Below, piece after piece: positions 28,056 through 38,021 of a stretch of 64,000 bases of DNA (position 1 is its first letter; every line of letters starts with the position of its first letter). This stretch comes from Pseudoalteromonas luteoviolacea. GTDB taxonomy: Bacteria; Pseudomonadota; Gammaproteobacteria; Enterobacterales; Alteromonadaceae. Below the pieces are notes generated by a model. It did no database searches and had not been told where the DNA came from. It saw only the letters and a program-made list of their open reading frames with translations. The translations under genes were made by a program, and so were the position numbers. The stretch is taken from positions 372,001 to 436,000 of the forward strand of contig NZ_JWIC01000006.1 in the NCBI RefSeq assembly GCF_000814765.1. The letters run 5' to 3'.

Positions 28056-30812
28056 TTATTCTTTTAGCCAACCAAGCGGAGTAGTTGAGATAGATACTCC
28101 AAAGCGAACTTTAAAACCATTGTTATCTATCATTGAATTTTGCTTATCAGAAAACTGAAGCTTATCGTCATCTCCCCACGAAGCACCATCAAAGCGCAAT
28201 TCTTTATAGTAATACTTTATATATGCCTTGCCTTTATGAGAGCATTTTGAAGTTATGAATTTAACTGCAGAAGATGTTTTTAATTGCGAATTCAGTCCTG
28301 CTGAGTGATGAGTAACAATACTTTCATGTTCTTCATTAACTGAATACGATGTGATCACATATTCACTGCTTCCAACATTTGCAATGGCAGGCTTGTTAAT
28401 CAAGCTATGCGCTAAATGTTTACTATCTAAACCCGCTACCTGCACAAAACTTGGTTTCAATAGAAGAGTTGATGTTGTTGGTTGAGTTAGGTTGGCTAAC
28501 GTACTGTACAGCAAAACAGTAATAGAGTTAGTAGGAGCTACAAACGTTACTGAGCCAGATGTATTATCAACAATATTGCTAATACCAAGTGGGGACCATG
28601 TTTCACCTAAATCCGAAGAAATTGCTCCTGAAATGTCTCCTGCAATTGGCTTTGACACTATAAATGATTTCTCTGTACTGTCGGGCGGTGTAGGGATCCA
28701 CTTACCAACCCAGCCGCCTTTTAAAGTATCACAACGAACTATTTGCTCAGGGTGGCCTATTACGTCACAATTAAGATACTCACCAGAAAAACCATCAAAC
28801 AAACTTATCTTTACAATGTAGCATTTATCAGTTTTATTTAAGCTCCCTACATAACTTCCAGCATCTTGAGTAATCACGTTGGTTTCATAACTTTGCAATT
28901 TGATATGGCCGCTTTCGGCGTGTAACGCACCATAGCCAATATACCCAGTATTCGGTTGGACAACGATAACGCTAGATCCGGATTCAAAGCCCAATGCGAC
29001 AAAGTCTATTAATGTGCCGGAGTTGTTTTGTCCTGATTTAAAATATACGTTACTGTTTACGTTGTAATGTGCAAAGTAGAAATGCGTGGCTGTCAAAAAT
29101 TGCATATGAAACTGATTTTCATATCCGCGCCATTGCCCCGACTTGATGAGAGTGTCTGCTTTATGAATTGATTCAGTACATACAGGCAATGAAGAATAGC
29201 GCATATCTTTGCAAACCCCACCGCACCCCTCCGCATATATAACACTATGCACTTTGCCATCTGGCCTGCCTGTAGTCGATACATCTTGCCCCCAATCCTC
29301 ATGACCAAATCCATCAGTGCCAAATGAGAAACAATCTTTGGTAGCAGTTGGGTTTTTATATTTTGGTTCAAACCACTTTGCAGAGCCATTTTTTGATGCG
29401 CTGTAAAAACGACTAGTTCCATTTGGGTTAAAAGATGGGTGATAAATACCAGAGTTCAGTCTATTCACTTCCCCGCAAACTAGAAAATATGTTTCGTGCA
29501 GTTCGCTTGTAAACACTCCTTTGTTTTCATTGTTGGAATTAGACTCATAAATCGCTGCAAGCTCACTATTCGAAGTCGCCTTGACTTTGACGGTAGAACT
29601 ATTATTCCCATCGAACGATAAATGTGAGTGAGCTGTTGAATCAATGTGGCTCCAGTTACTATTACCTGAACCTTGAAATGAGCGACCGCGAACACTCCAT
29701 TGGTAAAATTTACCACTCAAATCATCAAAATAAATATTATTCTTTGGGTCGCTTGCGATAGCGATACGCTGTGATTCGCTGGCAGTTTGCCAATTAATCC
29801 CTTTGCCGACACTTAAATCATCTCCTTCAAACCAAGCAAAATACGCTGCAGGGCGGATAGTATCCAAACTTGTTGCAACTCCATTAATTTCATTGGCTTG
29901 ACTTTGGATAACCCCGTACTTGTAGACAAAAGGGTCGGCATCATTAATTTCCCTTGAAAACAACTCAAAACCGAACATATCACAGCGCTCTGTGACTACT
30001 TTATTCGAATCTGTTTCACTTGCAAAAGCGACATCAGATGCAGCGTGAACAACACTTAGCCCTGTTGCACCATCGTAAGTTCGCAAGCCTTTTTCAGCCG
30101 GTGGCAACTTGATTGTATTGAACGCTTCGCCAATATTGCAAAGCTGTGATAAATGAGTGATGACGCCAGCTATGTGTAGAACAGGCTCATCAGTAGGTGA
30201 GGCCCCCGCATGTGAATAACTAGCACCTAATTGTAAAACATTCAGCTCAGTAGTTTGTTCATAAAGCCCCTCATTGACAGATTTAGCAGAAGCCAAATGT
30301 TTACCAAAATGCACAAAACCACCTGCCGCATACTTTTCCAGATTTTGCTGCCTACGCGCTTCAAATTCGACTTTCCGCATCGCCCAAGGGTAGGGATTTA
30401 CAGCGTCAATTTCGTTTTGCATTTGCCTGAGTGTTTTGACTGTTTGCGTATTTCCATCTAAATCACTGAATTGCACAGATCCTGTTTTTGTTTGCCAATC
30501 CAACATGGATTTGTAATTATCATTAACCATTTTGGATGCATTATTGAGTGCAGAGACTGCGGTATTAAAATCCCCTGAAGTGGGCAAAACCACACAAGGC
30601 ACTTGGCTTTGTGTGGCGTTTGGCCAAGGCTTAATGAGTTCGATGAATGTGCCATGGGTTGTCACGTAAGCTTTGGATATTTCGACAGGGGCAAATGCAC
30701 CCAGTACTAATGCATCGCTTGCTCGTATGTTCGCAACGCTCTGATTATCATTGATTTTGATGATATTACTGCCATTTGTGGCGTTTGAATTTGTAGAGTT
30801 AAACCAGGTCAT
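28056..30812 (-). CDS. Phage tail fibre or tail-tip protein
   Basis: A 918-residue protein following the J-like gene by 6 bp, the usual place for a tail fibre. The N-terminal 100 residues (MTWFNSTNSNATNGSN..., then a region with TQTVKTLRQMQNEIDA) look like a virion-attachment domain. The long middle and C-terminal parts are Ser/Asn/Gly/Tyr-rich beta sequence with many short cysteine-containing stretches, as in receptor-binding fibres. I do not recognise a specific adhesin or enzyme domain. Its stop is only tens of bases from the presumed phage end. Likely determines host receptor choice together with J. Confidence 0.7.
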   Translation of the reverse strand: MTWFNSTNSNATNGSNIIKINDNQSVANIRASDALVLGAFAPVEISKAYVTTHGTFIELIKPWPNATQSQVPCVVLPTSGDFNTAVSALNNASKMVNDNYKSMLDWQTKTGSVQFSDLDGNTQTVKTLRQMQNEIDAVNPYPWAMRKVEFEARRQQNLEKYAAGGFVHFGKHLASAKSVNEGLYEQTTELNVLQLGASYSHAGASPTDEPVLHIAGVITHLSQLCNIGEAFNTIKLPPAEKGLRTYDGATGLSVVHAASDVAFASETDSNKVVTERCDMFGFELFSREINDADPFVYKYGVIQSQANEINGVATSLDTIRPAAYFAWFEGDDLSVGKGINWQTASESQRIAIASDPKNNIYFDDLSGKFYQWSVRGRSFQGSGNSNWSHIDSTAHSHLSFDGNNSSTVKVKATSNSELAAIYESNSNNENKGVFTSELHETYFLVCGEVNRLNSGIYHPSFNPNGTSRFYSASKNGSAKWFEPKYKNPTATKDCFSFGTDGFGHEDWGQDVSTTGRPDGKVHSVIYAEGCGGVCKDMRYSSLPVCTESIHKADTLIKSGQWRGYENQFHMQFLTATHFYFAHYNVNSNVYFKSGQNNSGTLIDFVALGFESGSSVIVVQPNTGYIGYGALHAESGHIKLQSYETNVITQDAGSYVGSLNKTDKCYIVKISLFDGFSGEYLNCDVIGHPEQIVRCDTLKGGWVGKWIPTPPDSTEKSFIVSKPIAGDISGAISSDLGETWSPLGISNIVDNTSGSVTFVAPTNSITVLLYSTLANLTQPTTSTLLLKPSFVQVAGLDSKHLAHSLINKPAIANVGSSEYVITSYSVNEEHESIVTHHSAGLNSQLKTSSAVKFITSKCSHKGKAYIKYYYKELRFDGASWGDDDKLQFSDKQNSMIDNNGFKVRFGVSISTTPLGWLKE

Positions 30813-30818
30813 TTTTTA

Positions 30819-33800
30819 TTATCCTCGTAAGTAGATGACTGCGATTTTTTTAATTTGCGTTGATGATGTGAATGTCACTGAATGCCGAGCTTGGGCGATA
30901 GTGAAGGGGCGTTCATAGTCTTGTTCTGCTTGGCGCATCGCTTTGCCAGGCAGGTCACTTGAACAGAGGTAGTCCCCAGATTCGATGTTGCCGCCTTGGC
31001 CACACACATTGAGTAGACCTTCACCAAGCGCGTTAAACTCAATGATGTCGTGGCTATCTTTATACTGATTAAATTTAAGTGAGCCTTTAAAGCCTCTTAG
31101 CCCTTCGGGAAGATTTTCATTAGTTAGTGCTTTACGGCTAACGTAAATACCACGCACGTTACGTTGTGCGCATTTGGTGGAGGGCACCATTTTAAAGATG
31201 GCATTTGAGATATCGGACATATTGACGAGCACATCATCACACACGATATCGCCTGGTGTTAACTGTATAAGTTTCGAGATTAGACCTTCGTGCAAACCCG
31301 TAAAAGGTTTAAAACCTTTACCGGCATACACTTTTAGGGGCGTCCACAGTGCAGTTGCCCCATTATTGTTGGCTCTGACATCAATGACGTTATTATTACC
31401 GCCAGTACCAACAGCACGAATTGCGTGTTTACCGCCGCTAACTTCCAATCCATTGCCGTAGTTACTGCCAAGCACTAAAGCCGTTGAAAGCGTTGAGCCA
31501 CCTAAATTTGCAATAATTGCAGCTCTACCAATTCGACTCGCGTTGACGTTTATAACATCAACACTTGTATTATCAGCACTGACTAAAAGGCGACCACTAA
31601 ACGTGCCTGTAGCTGCTGCTAATTCATGCGCAATAACAGTACCGTCTACCAGTTGATTGCCATGCACATGTAAAGCAAAGGGGAGCCAATGCGTTCCGTT
31701 CCAACTTTTTGTTGTTTGGACGCTTGGTTCGTCTTCTTTATACAGCGTGACCACATCATAATGGACCGCTCGCCCTGCGGTGCATGCGGCGTGGGCTAAT
31801 GCGTCTGTCCAAACACCGTTAGAAGTTGATGTTACAAAACGACCAGCTCCCCGAGCCCCATTTTGACCATTAGTGCCGTTGGTTCCAGAGTCTCCCTTAT
31901 CACCTTTTTCGCCTTTACTTCCACTTTCACCTTTATCCCCTTTGTTTCCCTTGTCACCTTTTGCACCAGGCAAGCCGTCTTGACCATCTTTTCCATCAAG
32001 GCCCCGAATATCTTGCTCTGAGTCAATCACGAAATCACCAAGCTCTAATCGACCTCGAAATACATGAACTGGATTTTGCGGGTCGCGGTTATCAATGTAG
32101 GATGTAGGGACGAATGTCTCTCCAACCATGACGCCTTGACGGATGACATCGCCAACTAAATCCAAATTACCGATTTGCCCATCGTTCAAACCAACTACAC
32201 CAGTGGCACGATCCTGATTGTTTATCAAAAAACCACCACGAGCGATAAGCCTACCGTCTTGGGTTTCAAACGCTTGACGAATATCAGAAATGCTGGCTTT
32301 GTCGCCTCTGGCATTTTCAATTTGCAACTTACGAATGAATTCAGCGAGTGGGCCGTCTACCCAACTATGGCCTGCAGCCACACACAGGGTGGCATCGGTC
32401 TCACTCGTGAGATTGCCTTGTGCATCGATGCAATATCCAACGGCAGCGCGGGTGTAAGTAATAGCGCTTGCTAAAGTAGCCGTGTCGTCTTGCTCGATTT
32501 TGGCAACCAAGTCTTGGCGTTGAGTGGCCATAGCTGAGTCTAGGTTAGAAATAAGCTGAGTCGTTTCTTGAAAAGCCGTCTCAGTGTTAGCTGCGAACGC
32601 GGTGAATACTTGGTCTCGCACCAAGTTTGCTTGGTCTATATCTGCAATAGCTTCGGTTACGTCACTAAACGAAGCTTTTGTTGATTGCGTGAAAGCCGCA
32701 AAACGCTCATCACGCGAAAGAGACGCTTGGCGTTCGTTGGCAAATGCTTTGGCAACGGATGTGATAATTGCACGGTTTTGCTTATGTATGGCACCCAGCT
32801 CCATTGTGTAACTGGCAACACTTTCCAGCTCATTGGTTGTCGCTTTTAGTTGGTCTTGCGCCAATGCCAATTTGACATCTAATTGCTGCAGCTCGTTGTT
32901 TTGAAGTAGTGTGTTATAGGCGGTGATAACCTCATTGAGACTATTTTCATCAGCGCCTAATTGCAAACCTTGAACTTGCACGATATTACGGTTTATCTCG
33001 CCTTGAATGGCATCGAGTGTATTAGACACGTTCGAGAACTTTTCATCCACACCGTCTTGCTGGGCATTAAATACGGTAATTTGGTCTTTGATATAACCAG
33101 CTGCGCCCGCGATAAAACGCTCTGCGGCGTTGGCTTTCTCTAACGTGCCATTGTCGTAAAATGACTGTAGCGCGGTGGTGACTCCGTAAGTCGCATCAAA
33201 GGTGCTGATCGCTTGGTTCACTTGACTGGAAGTTTGATAGCCTCGGCTATCGACCATCAGCGTTGCCAGATTCATTGAGCGCTCAACCACAGGGCCATCT
33301 ACCCACGTATGGCCAGCTAATTCACAGGCGGTGGCATCTTCAATATCAACTCGATTGCCATCACCGTCTATGCAGTAGCCAGTGATGGCACGAGAAAAGT
33401 CTTTGGCTTCAGCAATAGACCTTTGACCTTCTTTGGTAATTTCAGCGCGCAGTGTTTCTGAACGCTCAGCACTTGCTTGGCGCTCATTAGCAAAAGCTCT
33501 GCCGAGAATATCAATACTGGCGGCACTTTGATTGTGCAGTGCAATCAGTTTGGTAGATTGTGAGGATAGGGCGCTTACCTCATTTGTGACTGCAGTTAAT
33601 TTATCTTCTGCATGGGCAAGGGTGATAGACTGCTCAGCCAAAGCGTTATCACGTAAAAGTTGGCTATATGCGTCTAGTACTTCATTTAAATTTTTGTCGG
33701 CTAAATCAAGCTGAATGCCTTGGATTTGCGTGACCGATTGTTGTATTTCTCCCGCCAGCGCATCTATGTTTTGCTCGGCCGTAGCGAGTTTTTGGTTTAT

Positions 33801-36800
33801 ACCGCCTTCTTCATTTAGGTAGCCAATGACTCGGTTTCGAATAGTAGCATTTGCGCCATCAATCCAGGTCTGGGCGGCATTGGCTTTGATGATGACATCA
33901 TTGTCGTCGAGTGCTTGGAGAACCGCACTGATACTGTACTGTGTATTAAACGAATCAATCAGTGTTTGGACGTTACTTTGAGTTTGAAAGCCTTGATTTG
34001 ATACCCACGCGGTGGTGGCATATTGACCCATACGGCCCGTACCGGCATCGAGTTCTTGTTCTATAACCGTGGTTCGACTTGTTATATCTTTAAGCGCTAA
34101 ATCGTTTGCCCCGCGCTTGCCGATTTCAATAAAATCAAGGTCGCAATGGCCCAGAGAGAATTGTAGCCAAGTGATAATACCGCTATAGCCTGCCGTGCCA
34201 GTTGCATCAATTTGGATGACTTCCCAATCAAAACTAGTAGGTTCAGGTAAAAACAGTTCGCCATTATTGAATTGGATATGACCTAACCAGGTGCTGTTTT
34301 GATGTTTGCGCACGCGTAGCCTGAACATCGGATTGTCGATAGCATCGAGAGAAATGGTAGGGCTATTTAGCGTATTTTTACACACCAAATACCCCAATGC
34401 ATGATGACTCTCAATCCCAGTAAAACCCTCAGCGCTGCTGTTGAATTGCCAGCTATATGCTGGGGTTAGCGCTGCGATGGCCCCGGCAATGTGGGCATCG
34501 ACTTCTGTGTGAGTTGCACGCTGTGTAATTTGGCCTGCCTGCAGCTCGATTTGAGCGGTCGCATCAACGAGCTTTTCTTCAGCCTGCTTTATGCGTCGAG
34601 ACTCAAAATTGATGCGTGCGTGGGCACCGTCTATCTGGCTGACCGCCTCATTAAACTGGGTGTCGGTATAAGAATATGCCCGATTCACGATAGTGCCAGA
34701 CTCAGCATCCACAAATACCGCAGCGTCAATAAGCCGCTCATTATTGAGCGTGCGTCGCTCGTACTCATGACGAAAGTTGGTGTATCCAGCTGTCACATCT
34801 AAGACGCTTTTTTGCATATCAGTCACAGCCAAAGCGGTTTCATCCAGCTTGATTTTATTCAGTGCTATCTGCGTTGGGATACCATCGACAATCGATGTAT
34901 CTAAAATCTTAGTGACATCTTCCAAACCCTGTATCTGCTCGATGTTTTTAGCAACAAGCGAGGGCAAGTTGTTGTCCGTTTCAGGCCGCAATCTATCAAC
35001 TTGGGTGTTCAAGTCGTTGATGAGGTCTTGTGCTTCCTGGCTTAACTTAGCCAGCGGTATGTCGTTAATAAACTCAGTTAAATCTACCTCTGTGGTTGAA
35101 GCAGATATCTGCACCCAGTCACTGTTGCCAAGGTGGTTTACTGCACGACATTGAAAGTGATACTCAGTCTTCGACTGTAAGCCAATGCGGTTGTAGATTT
35201 GCACAAAAGCGGTGTCGCTTTGTTGAGGTGCGTCATTAGAGCCCAAGAACTGCCACTCAAACTGGGTGCCTATCCCAATAGCGGGTAAAGTGGCGGTAAG
35301 CGTGATTTGGTTATAGTCTGCAACAAAGGATATCCGGGGGTTAGTCGGCGCTGAAACAGTAAATTGAATGGCCACCGATTTAGAGCGCTGACCGAATATG
35401 TTTCTGGCAAAGACTTTTGCCGTATAGGTGCCAAGAGCGAGTTTGGGAATAACAACTTGCGTATAGGTTACGGACTCTTTATACACACGCGTGTCATTCG
35501 TGCTGTAAAACTCCACATCGAATTCGTGTACCGCCAGCGGAGCGGGGTGGGTCCATTTAACAATGCCATTGCCATCTCCATCCATCTCCACACGCGCTTG
35601 CTCAATTGGGGACGGTTTGCCAATCACATAATCACTGTTTGGGGTGATATCAGACGCTCCTGGCACTAAATCATCTGCCCACAAAAGCGGGCTGTCTTCC
35701 ACGCATGTCAGTGTTATACCGCCATCTAGCCGAAAGCGCCTTGCAACAACGCGATAGACTTTTCGATTAATACGCTCGTTGGGCAAGTCCACATACACAG
35801 TGCGTCCCACAGCAGCACGCAGTGCTTTATGCTTTAGTGGCAGCTCAATAGAGCCCAAGCGAGTTTGCTCAAGGTGAATGGTCGCCAAACGCTGAGCAGC
35901 CGTGGCACTGCGAACAAAGGGTAGAGAAATGCTGGTTTCTAATGGTTGATTATCTTTTTCAATGTAGCCTTCAGCGCGCACAGGCGGTGCATCGGTGCGT
36001 TCATAATGCTGATTAGGGTCGGTAAAGGTGGCACGGACAATATTGGCTCTATCACGTAGGTCCGCATGCCACTTGATTTTAACGTTGCCCATCACATCCG
36101 ATTGATTAATCTTATACGTGGGATTGCCATACCAAGCACCAACGCGTACAAACCATTGACCCATTTGGCGGAATATCTTGCCTGCAAAGCAGCGCTCAAG
36201 CTGGCCTAACACTTCAATGGGCTTGCTGGTAAACCGAAAGGTCCCGTTGCAGGTGTAGCGAGGCTCATACCTATCAACGCCGTCACTGTCTTGATAGATG
36301 GCGTTTTCATCACACACATTGGCTGCAGCTATCCACCAGTTGAGTGGAATACGATGATAGGGCACTTCGTGGGCCCCATAGAATCGAATGTAGTGCAGGG
36401 CGCAGAGTACTGCGTTTTGTGACCAGGTCCAAGTTGTTGCATCATCCGGGGTTTGCTCACTATCACGGGGGTCCCAAATACGCGAGCCGCGTATTAAAAA
36501 CTCACAATCGGAAATACCATCGGGGAAGACTTCACGATTGTTTTCAAGCTCGATAAACACATGGGCTTGCCCATAACCCACATGTTTACTGGTCCAGCCC
36601 GCCATCTTAAAAACAGCTTTACTATTGGCAGACGTATGATTGCCATCAGACAATGCATAGTCCCAGCTTTCGGCTGGGTAGTCACTTAGCGGCTTATTGG
36701 CAATATACACATCTTCTAAGGCATCGATGGGCGCACCGTTTATAAGCACGATCAACTGCACCCAGTTTTTCTCACCACGTTCAACCGTTGCTTGATGCGC

Positions 36801-37013
36801 AATCACGCCCCCAACGCGGTCACGACCGAACGTGATACGCCTTGGCTGGTCAATTCCTTTTTGCAAGCCCTTGGCCAGCGTTGCATAGTCTTCTTCAGGT
36901 ATCTCTGGGCTCATACTGTCCCAGAGTGCGCCCACGGTTTCATCCCAGATTTTTTCGCCGATATCTAAAATCGGGTCGGCAATATCTTCAATAACATCGG
37001 CAACTTTACCCAT
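30819..37013 (-). CDS. J-like host-specificity / central tail fibre protein
   Basis: About 2064 residues. The ATG at 37013 is preceded by GTGAGG and overlaps the upstream stop by 8 bp. The N-terminal third resembles lambda-J-type baseplate hub proteins (GKIFRQMGQWFVRVGAWY; VRATFTDPNQHYE). Fibronectin-III-like sequence follows (about 500-680), then long coiled-coil-rich regions with two copies of a module ending in a CIDxxGN...GHxWVDGP motif. A collagen-like Gly-X-Y run lies at about residues 1670-1725, and a C-terminal domain of phage tail type follows. It should form the trimeric tail tip that contacts the host. Confidence 0.85.
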   Translation of the reverse strand: MGKVADVIEDIADPILDIGEKIWDETVGALWDSMSPEIPEEDYATLAKGLQKGIDQPRRITFGRDRVGGVIAHQATVERGEKNWVQLIVLINGAPIDALEDVYIANKPLSDYPAESWDYALSDGNHTSANSKAVFKMAGWTSKHVGYGQAHVFIELENNREVFPDGISDCEFLIRGSRIWDPRDSEQTPDDATTWTWSQNAVLCALHYIRFYGAHEVPYHRIPLNWWIAAANVCDENAIYQDSDGVDRYEPRYTCNGTFRFTSKPIEVLGQLERCFAGKIFRQMGQWFVRVGAWYGNPTYKINQSDVMGNVKIKWHADLRDRANIVRATFTDPNQHYERTDAPPVRAEGYIEKDNQPLETSISLPFVRSATAAQRLATIHLEQTRLGSIELPLKHKALRAAVGRTVYVDLPNERINRKVYRVVARRFRLDGGITLTCVEDSPLLWADDLVPGASDITPNSDYVIGKPSPIEQARVEMDGDGNGIVKWTHPAPLAVHEFDVEFYSTNDTRVYKESVTYTQVVIPKLALGTYTAKVFARNIFGQRSKSVAIQFTVSAPTNPRISFVADYNQITLTATLPAIGIGTQFEWQFLGSNDAPQQSDTAFVQIYNRIGLQSKTEYHFQCRAVNHLGNSDWVQISASTTEVDLTEFINDIPLAKLSQEAQDLINDLNTQVDRLRPETDNNLPSLVAKNIEQIQGLEDVTKILDTSIVDGIPTQIALNKIKLDETALAVTDMQKSVLDVTAGYTNFRHEYERRTLNNERLIDAAVFVDAESGTIVNRAYSYTDTQFNEAVSQIDGAHARINFESRRIKQAEEKLVDATAQIELQAGQITQRATHTEVDAHIAGAIAALTPAYSWQFNSSAEGFTGIESHHALGYLVCKNTLNSPTISLDAIDNPMFRLRVRKHQNSTWLGHIQFNNGELFLPEPTSFDWEVIQIDATGTAGYSGIITWLQFSLGHCDLDFIEIGKRGANDLALKDITSRTTVIEQELDAGTGRMGQYATTAWVSNQGFQTQSNVQTLIDSFNTQYSISAVLQALDDNDVIIKANAAQTWIDGANATIRNRVIGYLNEEGGINQKLATAEQNIDALAGEIQQSVTQIQGIQLDLADKNLNEVLDAYSQLLRDNALAEQSITLAHAEDKLTAVTNEVSALSSQSTKLIALHNQSAASIDILGRAFANERQASAERSETLRAEITKEGQRSIAEAKDFSRAITGYCIDGDGNRVDIEDATACELAGHTWVDGPVVERSMNLATLMVDSRGYQTSSQVNQAISTFDATYGVTTALQSFYDNGTLEKANAAERFIAGAAGYIKDQITVFNAQQDGVDEKFSNVSNTLDAIQGEINRNIVQVQGLQLGADENSLNEVITAYNTLLQNNELQQLDVKLALAQDQLKATTNELESVASYTMELGAIHKQNRAIITSVAKAFANERQASLSRDERFAAFTQSTKASFSDVTEAIADIDQANLVRDQVFTAFAANTETAFQETTQLISNLDSAMATQRQDLVAKIEQDDTATLASAITYTRAAVGYCIDAQGNLTSETDATLCVAAGHSWVDGPLAEFIRKLQIENARGDKASISDIRQAFETQDGRLIARGGFLINNQDRATGVVGLNDGQIGNLDLVGDVIRQGVMVGETFVPTSYIDNRDPQNPVHVFRGRLELGDFVIDSEQDIRGLDGKDGQDGLPGAKGDKGNKGDKGESGSKGEKGDKGDSGTNGTNGQNGARGAGRFVTSTSNGVWTDALAHAACTAGRAVHYDVVTLYKEDEPSVQTTKSWNGTHWLPFALHVHGNQLVDGTVIAHELAAATGTFSGRLLVSADNTSVDVINVNASRIGRAAIIANLGGSTLSTALVLGSNYGNGLEVSGGKHAIRAVGTGGNNNVIDVRANNNGATALWTPLKVYAGKGFKPFTGLHEGLISKLIQLTPGDIVCDDVLVNMSDISNAIFKMVPSTKCAQRNVRGIYVSRKALTNENLPEGLRGFKGSLKFNQYKDSHDIIEFNALGEGLLNVCGQGGNIESGDYLCSSDLPGKAMRQAEQDYERPFTIAQARHSVTFTSSTQIKKIAVIYLRG
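31846..32010 (-). repeat. Collagen-like Gly-X-Y tract in the J-like protein
   Basis: About 18 Gly-X-Y triplets (GKDGQDGLPGAKGDKG, later KGEKGDKGDSGTNGTNG) form a predicted collagen triple helix. Such tracts are known trimerising spacers in phage tail fibres. Confidence 0.85.
32352..34015 (-). repeat. Two divergent copies of a 240-300 residue module in the J-like protein
   Basis: Copy 1 (about 34015-33294) and copy 2 (about 33262-32352) share the order: (Q/Y)QT-S-V---I--F---Y, NAA--(W/F)I-GA, DA--GEI---V-Q(I/V)QG(I/L)QL, LNEV--AY--LL--N, AFANERQAS and GYCID--GN---D-T-C--AGH(T/S)WVDGP. Copy 2 has an extra insertion of about 60 residues. The pattern indicates tandem duplication inside the fibre shaft. 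Confidence 0.75.
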
Positions 37014-37446
37014 GTGACACCTCACTTTCAGAGCAAGGTAACACTTGAGAAAAGCAGCAATTGACCGCGCTCATTTCTAGCGCGCTTAAGCCAATATTCG
37101 TGACACAATAGACATAGCCAAGGGCCACAATGCCGCCTATCAATTCACCCTCATATTCAACCAAGGCGACATCACCGCGCTGAGCATAGGATGTTTCAAT
37201 GGACTTTAAATGGTGTTTAAACACACTTTCAATACTATTAAACCCTAAGCGAGTTAAACGACGTTTTGCGCCAATGGCCGTGCTGTAATGACCCCGAAAG
37301 TCTTGCGCTACATCAACCCCGTTTCGGGCAAGGAGCCAATCAGCAACGAACAGGCAGCAATCAAATTTACCCCATGCAAACGGCTTGTTTTCGCACGAAT
37401 CTAAATAGCGCTGGAATATAATCGGGCGAGAATTAAGGCAGTGCAT
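37006..37446 (-). CDS. Phage tail-tip assembly protein (DUF6950-like)
   Basis: 146 residues counted from the ATG at 37446, which has GAGAGGG six bases before it and overlaps the preceding stop by 14 bp. The longer frame to 37563 has no ribosome site. It contains FAWGKFDCCLFVADWLL, the Cys/Asp motif of the DUF6950 family, which resembles NlpC/P60-like proteins found between distal tail genes and J. The region after it (YAQRGDVALVEYEG) fits a small beta barrel. It probably helps assemble the tail tip or processes peptidoglycan peptides during entry; activity is not established. Confidence 0.7.
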   Translation of the reverse strand: MHCLNSRPIIFQRYLDSCENKPFAWGKFDCCLFVADWLLARNGVDVAQDFRGHYSTAIGAKRRLTRLGFNSIESVFKHHLKSIETSYAQRGDVALVEYEGELIGGIVALGYVYCVTNIGLSALEMSAVNCCFSQVLPCSESEVSHG

Positions 37447-38020
37447 AACCATCCCTCTCACCAATTGGAGCGCCTGGCTGTGTGTCTGGTAACACAGTTC
37501 CAGTTGCCTCAGCATGCTCATTAAAAAACATGTCGTCTGGATATAACGCTGTTTGCGTCGCATGGTTCCAACGTTGATGTAAACGCGATTGCTTCCAACG
37601 CTCAGACTCGCCAGCCACTGACAAGCTCACTTTACTGACTTGGCCGCGCTCTACATCACACGCCACGATATAACCGCTTTCTAATAGCTGAGACTGATTA
37701 ACACGATAATGTTTGTCGACCGTGGCCAAATAGATTTCAACACCCACGCCAATGGGGTCATTCTCGGCGACTTCAGCTAACACAGTTTCGTTTTGCGTGT
37801 GTAGCATTAAGCGAATACGTGCCGCATCATTTTTATCGTTTGCAGGGATTTCACCAATACGACCAAGCATACCTAAGCCATGCCAGGTGTAACCTAAGAA
37901 CCGACGCTGGCCCACACCGGTATGTAATAACACATCGCCACTTTTAAACGCCAAGCGCACAAAGTAACGGGGGCGGCAATTTGCAAGCTCGGCCACCAAC
38001 GCGGAATTTAATGCTTCCAT
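37433..38020 (-). CDS. Phage tail protein, DUF2163 / baseplate-hub-like
   Basis: A 195-residue beta-rich protein in the distal tail operon, one base after the preceding gene and overlapping the next. Segments such as RYFVRLAFKSGDVLLHTGVG and YIVACDVERGQVSKVSLSV fit the DUF2163-type family of minor tail proteins that lie upstream of NlpC-like and J genes. Presumably part of the adaptor between the tail tube and tip. Confidence 0.65.
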   Translation of the reverse strand: MEALNSALVAELANCRPRYFVRLAFKSGDVLLHTGVGQRRFLGYTWHGLGMLGRIGEIPANDKNDAARIRLMLHTQNETVLAEVAENDPIGVGVEIYLATVDKHYRVNQSQLLESGYIVACDVERGQVSKVSLSVAGESERWKQSRLHQRWNHATQTALYPDDMFFNEHAEATGTVLPDTQPGAPIGERDGYALP

Positions 38021-38021
38021 A

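Noticed and set aside
37447-37563. N-terminal extension of the DUF6950-like protein
   Set aside because: The 39 extra codons overlap the DUF2163-like gene, have odd composition and no ribosome site; the ATG at 37446 has a good one.
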